Assembly: GCA_030680575.1 (NCBI GenBank)
Contig: JAUXVI010000019.1
Coordinates: forward strand, 1 to 52,405
Origin: Hylemonella sp.
GTDB taxonomy: Bacteria > Pseudomonadota > Gammaproteobacteria > Burkholderiales > Burkholderiaceae_C
Direction of reading: 5' to 3'
Length of the DNA stretch: 52,405 nucleotides
Below, one piece after another: positions 19,250 to 28,562 of the stretch; within the stretch, counting starts at the first letter, position 1; the number at the start of each line of letters is the position of its first letter. The notes under the pieces were generated by a model. The model was given only the letters and a program-made list of their open reading frames with translations. It had not been told where the DNA came from and searched no databases. The position numbers and the translations under genes were made by a program.

Positions 19250-20265
19250 GGCAACGACTCGCCGGAACGCAGCGGCTTGAGCTCGGCCTGGCCGAAGGGG
19301 AAACTCTCCGGCGGCGTCCACGACTCGCGCCGCAGCGTGATGGTGCCGCGGTTGCGCGGCAGACCGTAGAAGTCGGCGCCAAAGAAGCTGGCAAAGCCTT
19401 CGAGCTTGTCGAGTGCGCCTGCCATGTCGAAAACTTCGGCGTACATCTCGATCGCCGCATGCGCGGTGTAACAGCCGGCGCAACCGGTGGCGTGCTCCTT
19501 GAGGTGCGCCGGGTGCGGCGCGCTGTCGGTACCGAGGAAGAACTTCGGGTTGCCGCTGGTGGCTGCCGCCACCAGGGCTTGGCGATGCACTTCGCGCTTG
19601 AGCACCGGCAGGCAGTAGTAGTGCGGTCGGATGCCGCCGGTGAAGATGGCGTTGCGGTTGTACAGCAGGTGGTGCGCCGTGATGGTGGCGCCGGTGAACT
19701 TGTCGCTCTCCGTCACGTACTGCGCCGCCTCCTTGGTGGTGATGTGTTCGAACACGATCTTCAACTCGGGGAAGTCGCGCCGCAGCGGCATCAGCTGCTG
19801 CTCGATGAACACCGCCTCGCGGTCAAACAGGTCGATGTCGGGCGAAGTCACCTCGCCGTGCACCAGCAGCAACAGGCCTTCGCGCTGCATGGCTTCCAGC
19901 GTCTGGTAGGCCTTGCGCAGGTCGGTCACGCCGGCGTCGCTGTTGGTGGTGGCGCCCGCCGGGTAAAGCTTGGCCGCCACGACGCCAGCCTCCCGGGCAC
20001 GCTTGATCTCGTCCGGCGGCAGGTTGTCGGTGAGGTACAGCGTCATCAGCGGCTCGAACGCCACGCCGGCCGGCACGGCGGCCAGGATGCGACGCTTGTA
20101 GTCCAGCGCCAGTTGCGCGGTGGTCACCGGCGGCTTGAGGTTGGGCATGATGATGGCGCGGCCGAACTGGGCTGCCGTGTGCGGCACCACGGTGGCCAGC
20201 GGCTCGCCGTCACGCACGTGCAGGTGCCAGTCATCGGGACGGGTGATGGTGATTTCTTGCGTCAT
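19234..20265 (-). CDS. pyrC: Dihydroorotase (type II)
   Basis: PyrC is the zinc amidohydrolase that cyclises carbamoyl-aspartate to dihydroorotate in pyrimidine synthesis. The 343-residue protein has the metal-binding WHLHVRDG (H14, H16), the carboxylated lysine K99 ([18 protein letters not shown]), histidines in LVHGE and FEHITT, and the catalytic Asp in GTDSAPHP. Class II length is normal. The ATG at 20265 is preferred; in-frame codons upstream to 20307 add residues absent from the family. The DUF3025 gene overlaps its 3' end. Confidence 0.95.
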   Translation of the reverse strand: MTQEITITRPDDWHLHVRDGEPLATVVPHTAAQFGRAIIMPNLKPPVTTAQLALDYKRRILAAVPAGVAFEPLMTLYLTDNLPPDEIKRAREAGVVAAKLYPAGATTNSDAGVTDLRKAYQTLEAMQREGLLLLVHGEVTSPDIDLFDREAVFIEQQLMPLRRDFPELKIVFEHITTKEAAQYVTESDKFTGATITAHHLLYNRNAIFTGGIRPHYYCLPVLKREVHRQALVAAATSGNPKFFLGTDSAPHPAHLKEHATGCAGCYTAHAAIEMYAEVFDMAGALDKLEGFASFFGADFYGLPRNRGTITLRRESWTPPESFPFGQAELKPLRSGESLPWRMI

Positions 20266-20308
20266 GCCGTTATTGTCCCAGACAGCCATATCGCCTGTCT
20301 CTTCCACC

Positions 20309-20465
20309 AGGGCTGCCGCAGAACCGGCTCCGCCGGTCTGCTGGCGGCGTCCCCTTGGGGGCTGAGGGCTGCGGCTCCAGGCCTACCTGCGCAGGCTTGG
20401 ACAGCCCGAAGGGCCACGGCCTCTGGCCGTAAGCACCGAGCGGCGCAGCCGCTCAGGGGGGCCTC
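20309..20465. repeat. GC-rich interspersed intergenic repeat, copy A
   Basis: It includes GCAGAACCGGCTCCGCCGGT, CCCCTTGGGGG and a GCGCAGCCGCTCAGGGGGG end. Related blocks lie at 34397, 48247 and 51884. It fills the gap between pyrC and gltL and contains several short hairpins, which may help terminate gltL-side transcription. Confidence 0.55.
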
Positions 20466-21203
20466 CTAATGCCCCAGGATCTTGTTCAGAAAATCCTTGG
20501 TCCGCGGCTGGCGCGCGTCCGGGTTGTTGAAAAACTCCTCGCGCGAGCAGTCTTCCAAGATGCGGCCGCCCACATCCATGAAGATGACGCGGTTGCTGAC
20601 CTTGCGCGCAAAACCCATCTCATGCGTCACGCACATCATGGTCATGCCCTCCTGCGCCAGCCCCACCATCACGTCCAGCACCTCGCCCACCATCTCGGGG
20701 TCGAGCGCCGAGGTTGGCTCGTCGAACAGCATGACGATCGGATCCATGGACAGCGCACGCGCAATGGCCACGCGCTGCTGCTGGCCCCCCGAGAGCTGCC
20801 CCGGGAACTTGTCCTTGTGTGCCGACAAGCCGACACGGTCGAGCATTTTCAGGCCGCGCGCCTTCGCCTCTTCCGGGCTGCGCCCCAGCACCTTGATCTG
20901 CGCGATCGTGAGGTTTTCCGTCACCGACAGGTGCGGAAACAGCTCGAAATGCTGGAACACCATGCCCACCCGGCTGCGCAACTTCGGCAGGTTGGTTTTC
21001 GGGTCGTGCACCGGCACGCCGTCAACCCAGATCTCGCCCTGCTGGAAGGGCTCCAGCGCATTGATGGTCTTGATCAACGTCGATTTGCCGGAGCCCGACG
21101 GACCGCACACCACCACCACCTCGCCCTTGCGGATGCTGGCGGAACAATCGGTCAGCACCTGAAAGCTGCCGTACCACTTGGAGACGTTTTTCAGTTCAAT
21201 CAT
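20466..21203 (-). CDS. gltL: Glutamate/aspartate ABC transporter ATPase
   Basis: The 245-residue cytosolic ATPase powers polar amino-acid import. It has Walker [10 protein letters not shown] (34-42), the signature LSGGQQQ (137-143), Walker B IVMLFDE (156-162) and the switch His in CVTHEMGFA. It is last in gltIJKL, with 17 bp from gltK. Confidence 0.92.
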   Translation of the reverse strand: MIELKNVSKWYGSFQVLTDCSASIRKGEVVVVCGPSGSGKSTLIKTINALEPFQQGEIWVDGVPVHDPKTNLPKLRSRVGMVFQHFELFPHLSVTENLTIAQIKVLGRSPEEAKARGLKMLDRVGLSAHKDKFPGQLSGGQQQRVAIARALSMDPIVMLFDEPTSALDPEMVGEVLDVMVGLAQEGMTMMCVTHEMGFARKVSNRVIFMDVGGRILEDCSREEFFNNPDARQPRTKDFLNKILGH

Positions 21204-21220
21204 GACAATTCCTTACGCCC

Positions 21221-21892
21221 TCACCGGATGATGGCGATCTTCTGATGCAGGCGCTTCACCGCCCAGGACAGCGCGTAGCACATGACAAAGTACGCAACTG
21301 CCGCCGCCAGGTAGGCCTCGATCGGACGGCCGAAGTTCTTGCCTGCCACCTCGAAGCCCTTGAGCATGTCGTAGGCCCCGATGGCATAGACCAGCGAGGT
21401 GTCCTGGAACAGGATGATGGTCTGCGTCAGCAACACCGGCAGCATGTTGCGCAAGGCTTGCGGCAGCACCACCAGCCGCATGTTCTGGCCATAGGTCATG
21501 CCCAGCGCCTGCCCGGCAAACACCTGACCGCGCGGAATCGACTGGATGCCGGCGCGCATGATTTCGCTGAAGTAAGCCGCCTCGAACGCGACGAAGGTGA
21601 CCACCGCGGACACCTCGGCGCCAATCGGGCGGCCGATGATGGCCGGCATGAGCAGAAAAAACCACAGGATCACCATCACCAGTGGAATGCTGCGCATGCC
21701 GTTGACATAGATCGTGGCGGGCACGTCGAGCCATTTCTTGCCCGACAAACGCATCAGCGCCAGCAGGGTGCCAAAGATCACGCCGCCGATCGTGGCCACC
21801 AACGTCAGCATCAGGCTGAAATACAAGCCCTTGAGGACGAAGTTGCTGATCAGGTCCCAGTTGTAGAACGAGAAGTCAAGTTGGAGGTTCAT
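21221..21892 (-). CDS. gltK: Glutamate/aspartate ABC transporter permease GltK
   Basis: The 223-residue HisM-type inner-membrane permease has several hydrophobic helices and the EAA loop (FEAAYFSEIMRAGIQSIPRGQ, AGQALGMT), which contacts the ATPase. The ATG at 21892 lies two bases after the gltJ stop; a TTG at 21898 is the alternative. It pairs with GltJ to form the heterodimeric channel. Confidence 0.92.
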   Translation of the reverse strand: MNLQLDFSFYNWDLISNFVLKGLYFSLMLTLVATIGGVIFGTLLALMRLSGKKWLDVPATIYVNGMRSIPLVMVILWFFLLMPAIIGRPIGAEVSAVVTFVAFEAAYFSEIMRAGIQSIPRGQVFAGQALGMTYGQNMRLVVLPQALRNMLPVLLTQTIILFQDTSLVYAIGAYDMLKGFEVAGKNFGRPIEAYLAAAVAYFVMCYALSWAVKRLHQKIAIIR

Positions 21893-21894
21893 CG

Positions 21895-22644
21895 TCAATG
21901 CCCTCCACCCGCGACGATGAAGCCTGGCACGCGTGCGCGCTTCTCGATGAAAGCCATGAGGCGGTTGATGGCAAACGCCGAGATGATGTACAGGGCGGTC
22001 ACGCCCAGGTAGACCTCAATACCACGCGAGGTTTCCTCCTGCGCCTGCATGGCGAACATGGTCAGCTCGGCCACCGACACGGCGAACGCCACCGACGAAT
22101 TCTTGAAAATGTTCATGGTCTCGCTGGTCAGCGGCGGCACGATGATGCGAAACGCCATGGGCAACAGCACATAGCGGTAGGTCTGGAAGGTCGTGAACCC
22201 CATGGCCATGCCGGCATAACGTTGGCCGCGCGGCAGCGTCTCGATGCCCGAGCGCACCTGCTCGGCAATGCGCGCCGAAGTGAAGAAGCCCAGCGCCAGC
22301 ACCACCAGCACAAAACCCGGCACCGCTTTCATGGCCGGGAAAATGCTGGGCATCACGTGGTACCAGAGGAAGATCTGCACCAGCAACGGGATGTTGCGAA
22401 ACAACTCGACCCAGGCGTGACCGAGTTTCACAACCAGGGGGCGATCTGGCAGCGTGCGCAGTGTCCCGATCAACGAGCCCAGCAGCAAGGCCAACAACAG
22501 CGACAACAGCGACACCGACACGGTCCAGCCCCAGGCCGACAGCATCCAGTCGAGGTAGGTGATGTCGCCGCCCTTGCCGAAGCAGCCTTGCACGGCCACC
22601 CGCTCCATGGTGTCTTCACAGAACACCTGCCAATCCCAGCTCAT
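21895..22644 (-). CDS. gltJ: Glutamate/aspartate ABC transporter permease GltJ
   Basis: The 249-residue inner-membrane permease has an N-terminal extracytoplasmic stretch (CEDTMERVAVQGCFGKGGDITYL), then hydrophobic helices and the EAA-like loop (ARIAEQVRSGIETLPRGQRYAG). The two early cysteines lie in the periplasmic segment. It lies 101 bp after gltI, within the same transcription unit. Confidence 0.92.
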   Translation of the reverse strand: MSWDWQVFCEDTMERVAVQGCFGKGGDITYLDWMLSAWGWTVSVSLLSLLLALLLGSLIGTLRTLPDRPLVVKLGHAWVELFRNIPLLVQIFLWYHVMPSIFPAMKAVPGFVLVVLALGFFTSARIAEQVRSGIETLPRGQRYAGMAMGFTTFQTYRYVLLPMAFRIIVPPLTSETMNIFKNSSVAFAVSVAELTMFAMQAQEETSRGIEVYLGVTALYIISAFAINRLMAFIEKRARVPGFIVAGGGH

Positions 22645-22695
22645 GCGTCACCCCTTTCTTTTCGGCAGGGCTCCGGTTGCCGTGCACCTGTGTCA

Positions 22696-22728
22696 ACAAA
22701 ACCCCTCAAGCGCCAAGTCGAAAGGGTT
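22696..22728 (-). terminator. Possible attenuating hairpin between gltI and gltJ
   Basis: On the minus strand AACCCT can pair with AGGGGTT across a 16-base loop, followed by TTTG. The stem is imperfect. A leaky hairpin at this place would give more binding protein than permease, as is common in such operons. This is inference. Confidence 0.25.
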
Positions 22729-22745
22729 CGGCACCACACGCCGGC

Positions 22746-23645
22746 TTACTTCTTGGAGTAGTCTTCCATGGGTTTGTCGTTGGGGTTGGCCCAGGCGGCC
22801 TTGGTGGCCTCCGACAGCGGCAGACCCACCTTGGTGTTGGTCGGCGGGATCGGCTGCATGAACCAGCGGTCGTACAGCTTGGCCAGCGAACCGTCGGCGA
22901 TCTGGCGCTTGATGCTATCGTCCACCGCCTTCTTGAACGTCGGATCATCCTTGCGCAGCATGCAGGCGATCGGCTCGACCGACAGCACCTCGCCAACGAT
23001 CTTGAAATCGCCCGGATTCTTGGACTTGGAAATGTTGCCGGCGAGGATCGAACCGTCCATCACAAAGGCGTCGGCTCGGCCGGTTTCGAGCAGCAGGAAA
23101 CTGTCGGCATGGTCCTTGCCGTACACCTCCTTGAAGTCGATGCCACCTGCACGCTCATGCTTGCGCAGGGTTTGCACCGAAGTGGTCCCGGTGGTGGTGG
23201 CCACGCTCTTGCCATTCAGGTCCTTGATCGACTGAATGCCCGAATTGGCCTTGACGGCGATGCGGACCTCTTCCACGTAAGTCGTCACGGCGAAGGCCAC
23301 GTCCTTCTGGCGCGCGGCGTTGTTGGTGGTGGAGCCACATTCCAGGTCAACCGTGCCATTGGTCACCAGCGGGATCCGGTTCTGCGAGGTCACCGGCTGA
23401 TACTTGAGGTCCAGCTTGGCCAAGCCAAGCTGTTTTTGAATGTCGGCCAGGACGCGCTCGCCCATTTCAGTATGGAAGCCCACATATTTGCCGTTGCCCA
23501 GCGTGTAGCCCAAGCCCGAGGATTCACGCACCCCCAGAGTGGCGCTACCGGAAGCCTTGATCTTGGCCAGGGTGTTGTTCGCCTGGGCGAAAGCCCCACT
23601 GGCCGCAAGAACGGCGATGGAAAAGGCCAATACCTGCTTCTTCAT
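22746..23645 (-). CDS. gltI: Glutamate/aspartate periplasmic binding protein
   Basis: The 299-residue protein has a Sec signal peptide (MKKQVLAFSIAVLAASGAFA) and an SBP_bac_3 fold: GVRESSGLGYTL, FHTEMGERVL, VDLECGSTTN and VATTTGTTSVQTLR. It delivers glutamate/aspartate to GltJK. AAGGAG lies seven bases before the ATG. It is the first gene of gltIJKL. A LysR gene lies upstream in the same orientation. Confidence 0.93.
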   Translation of the reverse strand: MKKQVLAFSIAVLAASGAFAQANNTLAKIKASGSATLGVRESSGLGYTLGNGKYVGFHTEMGERVLADIQKQLGLAKLDLKYQPVTSQNRIPLVTNGTVDLECGSTTNNAARQKDVAFAVTTYVEEVRIAVKANSGIQSIKDLNGKSVATTTGTTSVQTLRKHERAGGIDFKEVYGKDHADSFLLLETGRADAFVMDGSILAGNISKSKNPGDFKIVGEVLSVEPIACMLRKDDPTFKKAVDDSIKRQIADGSLAKLYDRWFMQPIPPTNTKVGLPLSEATKAAWANPNDKPMEDYSKK

Positions 23646-23769
23646 GGAAATCTCCTTAGGGTGCCGACACGGCGCCGACAAATGCAATGGTTTTGATTCT
23701 AGCCACCGCCGGCCCAGATGGACAAGGCGTGGTTCACCACACTGAACCGACACGCGCCCCTCTTTCTCT

Positions 23770-24735
23770 TTACTGGAGCGGGGCCTGCTCTCGCAAATAG
23801 TCCCATAAAGCCTGGGCGGTGCGCTTGGGCATCGTAGCGCCCCGGTGCGCCCCACCCTTGTGGGTCTCGCGGACAGCCGGCTTCTCACGGTAGGCCCGCA
23901 CATCCATGGTGATCTGCATGCCCGGCAGCCCGGCCGGGGCCGCGCTGACCAGCTTGCCCGCCTGCACCTCGTTGCGCGCGGCACTGTGCGGCAGGAAGGC
24001 CAGACCATGGCCTTCAAGCGCCATGGCCTTGAGCCCTTCGGCAATGTCGGTCTCGTACACGCGGTCCAGGTGAATCGGTGTACTCGCCTGCTTGAGCATG
24101 AAGTCCACCACCTGCCCCAGATAGGCCCCGGGGGCATAACCCAGGTAGGGCAAAGGCTGGCCGACCTGCCCCGGCAACTGAAACAGCGGCTGACCTTGCG
24201 CGTCCGGTCGGCAATAGGGGGCGATGACCTCCTCCCCCAGGCTGACCATCTCGTAGCGGTCGGCATCGAGCTGGAACGGCAACGACGGATGGTGGTAGGC
24301 GATCAGCAGATCGCAGCCGCCCTCGACCAGCCGCACCACGGCATCGTGCACATTGAGCGCAATCAGGCGGCTCTTGATGGGCCCGAACTTGTCGCGCAGG
24401 CTCGACAGCCAGGCCGGGAAAAAAGTGAAGGCCAGGGTATGCGGCACCGCGAACTCGATCACATCCTGCCCGGCCGAGGTGTGCCCACGCAGCATGGCGC
24501 GCGTGCTTTGCAGGGCTTGCAGCATTTCGAGCGACTGGCCGTACAGCGTTTCACCGGCGGGCGTCAGGCGAGTCGGGTAGGAACTGCGGTCCACCAGATC
24601 GGTGCCGGCCCAGGCTTCCAGCGCCTGGATGCGGCGGGAAAATGCGGGCTGCGTCACATGGCGCAACTGCGCGGAACGGCTGAAGCTGCGCGTCTCCGCC
24701 AAGCTGACGAAATCTTCCAGCCATTTGGTTTCCAT
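23770..24735 (-). CDS. LysR-family regulator, HypT/QseD-like
   Basis: The 321-residue protein has a winged helix with METKWLEDFVSLAETRSFS and TQPAFSRRIQALE, and an effector domain that resembles E. coli YjiE (HypT/QseD), a hypochlorite-responsive regulator. Position suggests control of gltIJKL, but that is inference from adjacency. The ATG at 24735 is the family-typical start. Confidence 0.82.
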   Translation of the reverse strand: METKWLEDFVSLAETRSFSRSAQLRHVTQPAFSRRIQALEAWAGTDLVDRSSYPTRLTPAGETLYGQSLEMLQALQSTRAMLRGHTSAGQDVIEFAVPHTLAFTFFPAWLSSLRDKFGPIKSRLIALNVHDAVVRLVEGGCDLLIAYHHPSLPFQLDADRYEMVSLGEEVIAPYCRPDAQGQPLFQLPGQVGQPLPYLGYAPGAYLGQVVDFMLKQASTPIHLDRVYETDIAEGLKAMALEGHGLAFLPHSAARNEVQAGKLVSAAPAGLPGMQITMDVRAYREKPAVRETHKGGAHRGATMPKRTAQALWDYLREQAPLQ

Positions 24736-24858
24736 GGGCAAATTATGGGGTGCAATTCATCGTGGGCATGCAAGCCCCACATCAACGGCTGACGTCACGA
24801 ATAACGAGAAGCCGGCGCCCAAGCCACGCCCGGCACTTTGCAGGAGGCCGCCACACAA

Positions 24859-24920
24859 TATTTGCTATTAATTTGATAGCTATTCGCGCTTATTTCACAA
24901 GCGATTGAGGTCAAAATGAC
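24859..24920. repeat. Interspersed short repeat, copy 4 (abutting the ABC exporter stop)
   Basis: GCTATTAATTTGATAGCTAT is followed by TCGCGCTTATTTCACAAGCG and a TTGAGGTCAAAATGA end. Both halves can form short hairpins. The distal end overlaps the stop codon of the exporter gene. Confidence 0.65.
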
Positions 24921-26740
24921 TCTGAACTCTGCTGCAAAGCCCACATGCGAGCATAAGTGCCCCCGCGCGCCAGCAGCTCGGCATGCGCGCCGCGCTCCAC
25001 GATGCGCCCGGCCTCCATCACCAGGATCTCGTGCGCATCGACCACCGTGGACAACCGGTGCGCGATGACCAGCGTGGTCTTGTTGTGGGCCACGCTTTGC
25101 AGTTCGGCCTGGATGGCACGCTCGTTGGCCGAATCCAGCGCCGAGGTGGCTTCGTCGAAAATCAGGATGGGCGGGTTCTTGAGCAGGGTGCGTGCGATCG
25201 CCACGCGCTGCTTCTCGCCGCCGGAGAGCTTCAAGCCACGCTCGCCCACCATGGTGTCGTAGCCCTTGGGGGTGGCGCTGATGAAGTCGTGGATGTGCGC
25301 CGCGCGGGCCGCCTCCTCCACCTCGGCGCGGCTGGCGCCGGGGCGACCGTAGGCGATGTTGTATTCCACCGTGTCGTTGAACAGCACCGTGTCCTGCGGC
25401 ACGATGCCAATGGCCTGGCGCAGGCTAGCCTGTGTCACCTGGCGGATGTCCTGGCCGCCGATGGTGATGCGGCCCTGTTGCACATCATAGAAACGGTAGA
25501 GCAGGCGCGCCAGCGTGGACTTGCCGGCGCCGGAGGGACCGACCACGGCCACCGTCTTGCCGGCGGGGATCTCGAAACTGAGGTGCTGCAGGATCGGCCG
25601 ACCACCGGAGGGGTCATAGGCGAAACTCACGTCCTCGAACTTCACATCAGCCTGACTGACATGCAAGGGCGACGCATCCGCAGCGTCGGCCACCTCGCGC
25701 TCGCGCTCCAGCAGGGTGAACATCTTGTCCAGGTCGGTCAGGCTCTGCTTGATCTCACGGTAGATCACGCCCAGAAAATTCAGCGGGATGTAAAGCTGGA
25801 TCATGAAGGCGTTGACCATGACCAGATCACCCAGCGTCATGCGGCCATCCACCACACCCTGCGTGGCGCGCCACAGCATGGCCACCAGGCTGATGGCGAT
25901 GATGAGCTGCTGCCCGGTGTTGAGCAGACTCAGGGTGGACTGGCTCTTGAGCCGCGCCTCGTGCAGGCGCATCAGACTGTCGTCGTAGCGCCCGGCCTCG
26001 AAGGCTTCGTTGTTGAAGTACTTGACGGTCTCGTAGTTGAGCAAGGAGTCCACAGCCTTGGCATGGGCCGCCGAGTCGAACTCGTTGGCCTGTTTGCGGA
26101 ACTGGGTGCGCCACTCGGTGACCGTCACGGTGAACAGGATGTAGCCCGCCAGGGCGCCGAGCGTGATCCAGGCAAACCAGGCATCAAACTTGACAGCCAG
26201 GATGGTCAGCACCAGCGTCACCTCGATCAACGTCGGCACGATGCTGTAGAGCGAATAGGAAATCAGCGACTCGATGCCGCGCACGCCGCGCTCGATGTCG
26301 CGCGTCATGCCCCCGGTCTGGCGCTCCAGGTGGAAGCGCAGGCTCAAGGCGTGCAGGTGGCAGAACGTCTGCAACGCGATGCTGCGCGCCGCCCCCTGGG
26401 TGGCCTTGGCAAACACCAGTTCGCGCAACTCGGCAAACAGCGACGTAGCGAGGCGCAGCGCGCCATAGGCCAGCAGCAGCCCCACCGGCACCACCAGCAC
26501 GGCACTGACGTCACCCGGCTTGATGTCCATGGTGTCCACCAGGTTTTTGAGCAGCAGCGGCACCCCCACGTTGGCCAGCTTGGCGCCGACCATGAAGGCC
26601 AGTGCGGCCATCACCCGCCACTTGTACTGCCAGAGGTAGGGAAACAGGCGCTGGAGCGTGCCCCAGTCGGAATGCGGTACGCCCGATTGAGATGGCGTGC
26701 TGGCGGGAGGTGTGAGGGCGGTATCGCCAAAGCGGCGCAT
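24911..26740 (-). CDS. Atm1/HMT-type ABC exporter (fused TMD-NBD)
   Basis: The 609-residue half-transporter has six predicted membrane helices (~40-330) and one ATPase domain: Walker A GPSGAGKST (401-409), signature LSGGEKQ (505-511), Walker B ILIFDE (525-530). The membrane-domain motif TGGMTRDIERG (142-152) and EWRTQFRKQANEFD are typical of the Atm1/HMT1 group, which exports glutathione-type thiol compounds or metal conjugates. The ATG at 26740 was chosen since upstream codons cross the promoter of the divergent thioesterase gene. The 41-bp gap must hold both promoters. Confidence 0.88.
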   Translation of the reverse strand: MRRFGDTALTPPASTPSQSGVPHSDWGTLQRLFPYLWQYKWRVMAALAFMVGAKLANVGVPLLLKNLVDTMDIKPGDVSAVLVVPVGLLLAYGALRLATSLFAELRELVFAKATQGAARSIALQTFCHLHALSLRFHLERQTGGMTRDIERGVRGIESLISYSLYSIVPTLIEVTLVLTILAVKFDAWFAWITLGALAGYILFTVTVTEWRTQFRKQANEFDSAAHAKAVDSLLNYETVKYFNNEAFEAGRYDDSLMRLHEARLKSQSTLSLLNTGQQLIIAISLVAMLWRATQGVVDGRMTLGDLVMVNAFMIQLYIPLNFLGVIYREIKQSLTDLDKMFTLLEREREVADAADASPLHVSQADVKFEDVSFAYDPSGGRPILQHLSFEIPAGKTVAVVGPSGAGKSTLARLLYRFYDVQQGRITIGGQDIRQVTQASLRQAIGIVPQDTVLFNDTVEYNIAYGRPGASRAEVEEAARAAHIHDFISATPKGYDTMVGERGLKLSGGEKQRVAIARTLLKNPPILIFDEATSALDSANERAIQAELQSVAHNKTTLVIAHRLSTVVDAHEILVMEAGRIVERGAHAELLARGGTYARMWALQQSSESF

Positions 26741-26781
26741 AGAGGACAATCTGAACTGGTTATTTTTCGAGATTCTCCCCC

Positions 26782-27198
26782 ATGTCCGTGATTTCAAGCT
26801 CCGCCCCGATCCAGCCGCCCTCCGACGAGGAGCTGGTCCTCAAGGTGATCCCCATGCCGGCCGACTGCAATGCCAATGGCGATATCTTCGGCGGCTGGGT
26901 CATGGCCCAGGTCGACCTGGCCGGCTCGGTGATCCCGGCGCGCTATGCCGACGGCCGCATGGCCACCGTGGCCGTGAACGAATTCATCTTCAAACAGCCG
27001 GTGCGGGTGGGTGACATCCTGTCGTTCTACTCCAAGCTCACGCGCCTGGGCCGCACCTCCATGACGGTCAAGGTCGAGGTCTATGCCGAGCGTTTCCGCG
27101 CCCAGGGCCAGTTCGTCAAAGTGACCGAGGCCAGCCTGACCTATGTCGCCATCGACGACCAGGGCAAGCCGCGCGAGATCCCGCGTCCGCAGGCCTGA
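26782..27198 (+). CDS. Acyl-CoA thioesterase, YciA-like
   Basis: The 138-residue single hotdog domain has the active-site segment NANGDIFGGWVMAQVDLAG (catalytic Asp in GDIFGGW) and the CoA-binding VNEFIFKQPVRVGD. YciA hydrolyses medium/long acyl-CoAs in the cytosol. It is divergent from the Atm1-type gene and converges on the next thioesterase with 18 bp between stops. Confidence 0.9.
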   Translation: MSVISSSAPIQPPSDEELVLKVIPMPADCNANGDIFGGWVMAQVDLAGSVIPARYADGRMATVAVNEFIFKQPVRVGDILSFYSKLTRLGRTSMTVKVEVYAERFRAQGQFVKVTEASLTYVAIDDQGKPREIPRPQA

Positions 27199-27216
27199 GC
27201 CCGCAGCCACCGCTGC

Positions 27217-27705
27217 CTACGAAACGATGTAGGCGGCCGCGCCGGCCGACAGCAGCGTGCCGTCCGCGCCGAAGAACTCCATGCGTGTACTGGCCACACG
27301 TGACCCCAGGCGCAGTACCTCGGCGCGCAACTCGAAGCGCTCGCCGATGCCGGGGCGCAGGTAATCGATCCGCAAGTCGATGGTGCCAAGCTTGCCGAAG
27401 CGGTGCAGCCGCTGCAGCGGCGGCTCGTCCATGTGCCGTGCGCCGATGGCGGCCATCACCGCCAGGCCGCCCATGGCATCGAGTCCGGCGCTGATGACGC
27501 CGCCGTGAATGCGGTTATGGCCGTAGTGGCCAATCAGCGCCGGCTGCATCTCGATGCGAGCCACAACACGTTCGGGCTTGAGTGAGGTGATCTTGAGGCC
27601 CAGCACCTGGTTGAAGGCAATCTTTTCTTCAAAGATCAGCTTGAGCCCGGCCACGAACTCTTCTTCGAATTCGATCGCTGGCTCGACAGAAATAGGCTTG
27701 TTCAT
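27217..27705 (-). CDS. Hotdog-fold thioesterase, YigI-like
   Basis: The 162-residue protein has the hotdog helix HGGVISAGLDAMGGLAVMAAI and IDLRIDYLRPG and matches the YigI/PaaI-like group. It presumably hydrolyses acyl-CoA. It may be the last gene of the unit 30286-27217, but an 87-bp gap with a small hairpin separates it from the crotonase gene. Confidence 0.85.
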   Translation of the reverse strand: MNKPISVEPAIEFEEEFVAGLKLIFEEKIAFNQVLGLKITSLKPERVVARIEMQPALIGHYGHNRIHGGVISAGLDAMGGLAVMAAIGARHMDEPPLQRLHRFGKLGTIDLRIDYLRPGIGERFELRAEVLRLGSRVASTRMEFFGADGTLLSAGAAAYIVS

Positions 27706-27792
27706 GGCAGCGCTTGCAGTGTGGAGGAATCAAGGCAGCGCTTGAGGTGACGACGCTGCCGCGCTGACGGGCTTGGCCCGCCGGGTGGACTG

Positions 27793-28557
27793 TCAGACCT
27801 TGCTGAAGTCCGGCTTGCGCTTCTCCATGAACGCCGTGAAGGCTTCGCGTGCCGCCGGCTCGCGCAACATGCGCCCGAAACTCGCTCCTTCTTCGGCCAT
27901 CTGCTCCAGCACGCGAGTCGCCTGCCCCTGCTTCATCAGGCGCTTGGTCTCGATCAGCGCCGACAGCGGCTTGGCGGCCAGCTTGCGCGCCTGTGCCTGC
28001 GCATAGCCATTGGCCTCGGTCGGCGGCAACACGCGGTTGACCAGGCCGGCCTCTAGCGCTGCTTCGGCCATGAAGGGCTCGCCCAGCAGCAGCGCCTCGG
28101 CCGCGCGGTGGTAACCGAACATCTGCGGCACCAGCAGGCTGGACGCCGCCTCCGGGCACAGGCCCAGGTTCACGAAGGGCATGGAAAAAGCCGCGTTGTC
28201 GCCCGCGTAGACCAGATCGCAGTGGAACAGCAGCGTGGTGCCGATGCCGACCGCCGGGCCGCTGACGGCCGCGATCACCGGTTTGGGAAAGCTGGCAATG
28301 CCACGCAGGAAGCGAAACACCGGGGCATCTGCCGTGGCCGGTGGCTGGTTCAGGAAGTCGCCAATGTCATTGCCGGCACTGAACACGGTCTCATGCCCCT
28401 GGATCACCAGCACGCGCACAGTCGCGTCGGCCGCCGCCTGCTCGACGGCATCCGCCATCGCGGCATACATGGCCGAAGTGATGGAGTTCTTGCGCTCCAG
28501 GCGGTTGAAGCTGAGGGTGGCTACACCGTCTTCGGTGTGGACGAGGATGTCGGACAT
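27793..28557 (-). CDS. Crotonase family: probable delta3,delta2-enoyl-CoA isomerase
   Basis: The 254-residue protein has the crotonase oxyanion motifs (ETVFSAGNDIGDF, SGPAVGIGTTLL). Both hydratase glutamates are absent: GIGTTLL replaces GGGCEL and MPFVNLGL replaces QPEILLG. A Glu in LGLCPEAASS (E136) occupies the position used by ECI-type isomerases. I therefore prefer enoyl-CoA isomerase over hydratase. The ATG at 28557 has AAGGA nine bases upstream; the ATG at 28566 overlaps the previous stop and is the alternative. It helps degrade unsaturated fatty acids together with the nearby fad genes. Confidence 0.78.
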   Translation of the reverse strand: MSDILVHTEDGVATLSFNRLERKNSITSAMYAAMADAVEQAAADATVRVLVIQGHETVFSAGNDIGDFLNQPPATADAPVFRFLRGIASFPKPVIAAVSGPAVGIGTTLLFHCDLVYAGDNAAFSMPFVNLGLCPEAASSLLVPQMFGYHRAAEALLLGEPFMAEAALEAGLVNRVLPPTEANGYAQAQARKLAAKPLSALIETKRLMKQGQATRVLEQMAEEGASFGRMLREPAAREAFTAFMEKRKPDFSKV

Positions 28558-28562
28558 GAGGT

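Noticed and set aside
24983..26791. 602-residue plus-strand open frame opposite the Atm1-type exporter
   Set aside because: It is a shadow frame; composition is His/Gln/Gly-rich and the minus strand has perfect ABC transporter motifs.
27707..27760. Direct repeat of GGCAGCGCTTG near the YigI-like thioesterase start
   Set aside because: Only two 11-bp copies in GC-rich sequence; no array, no further context.
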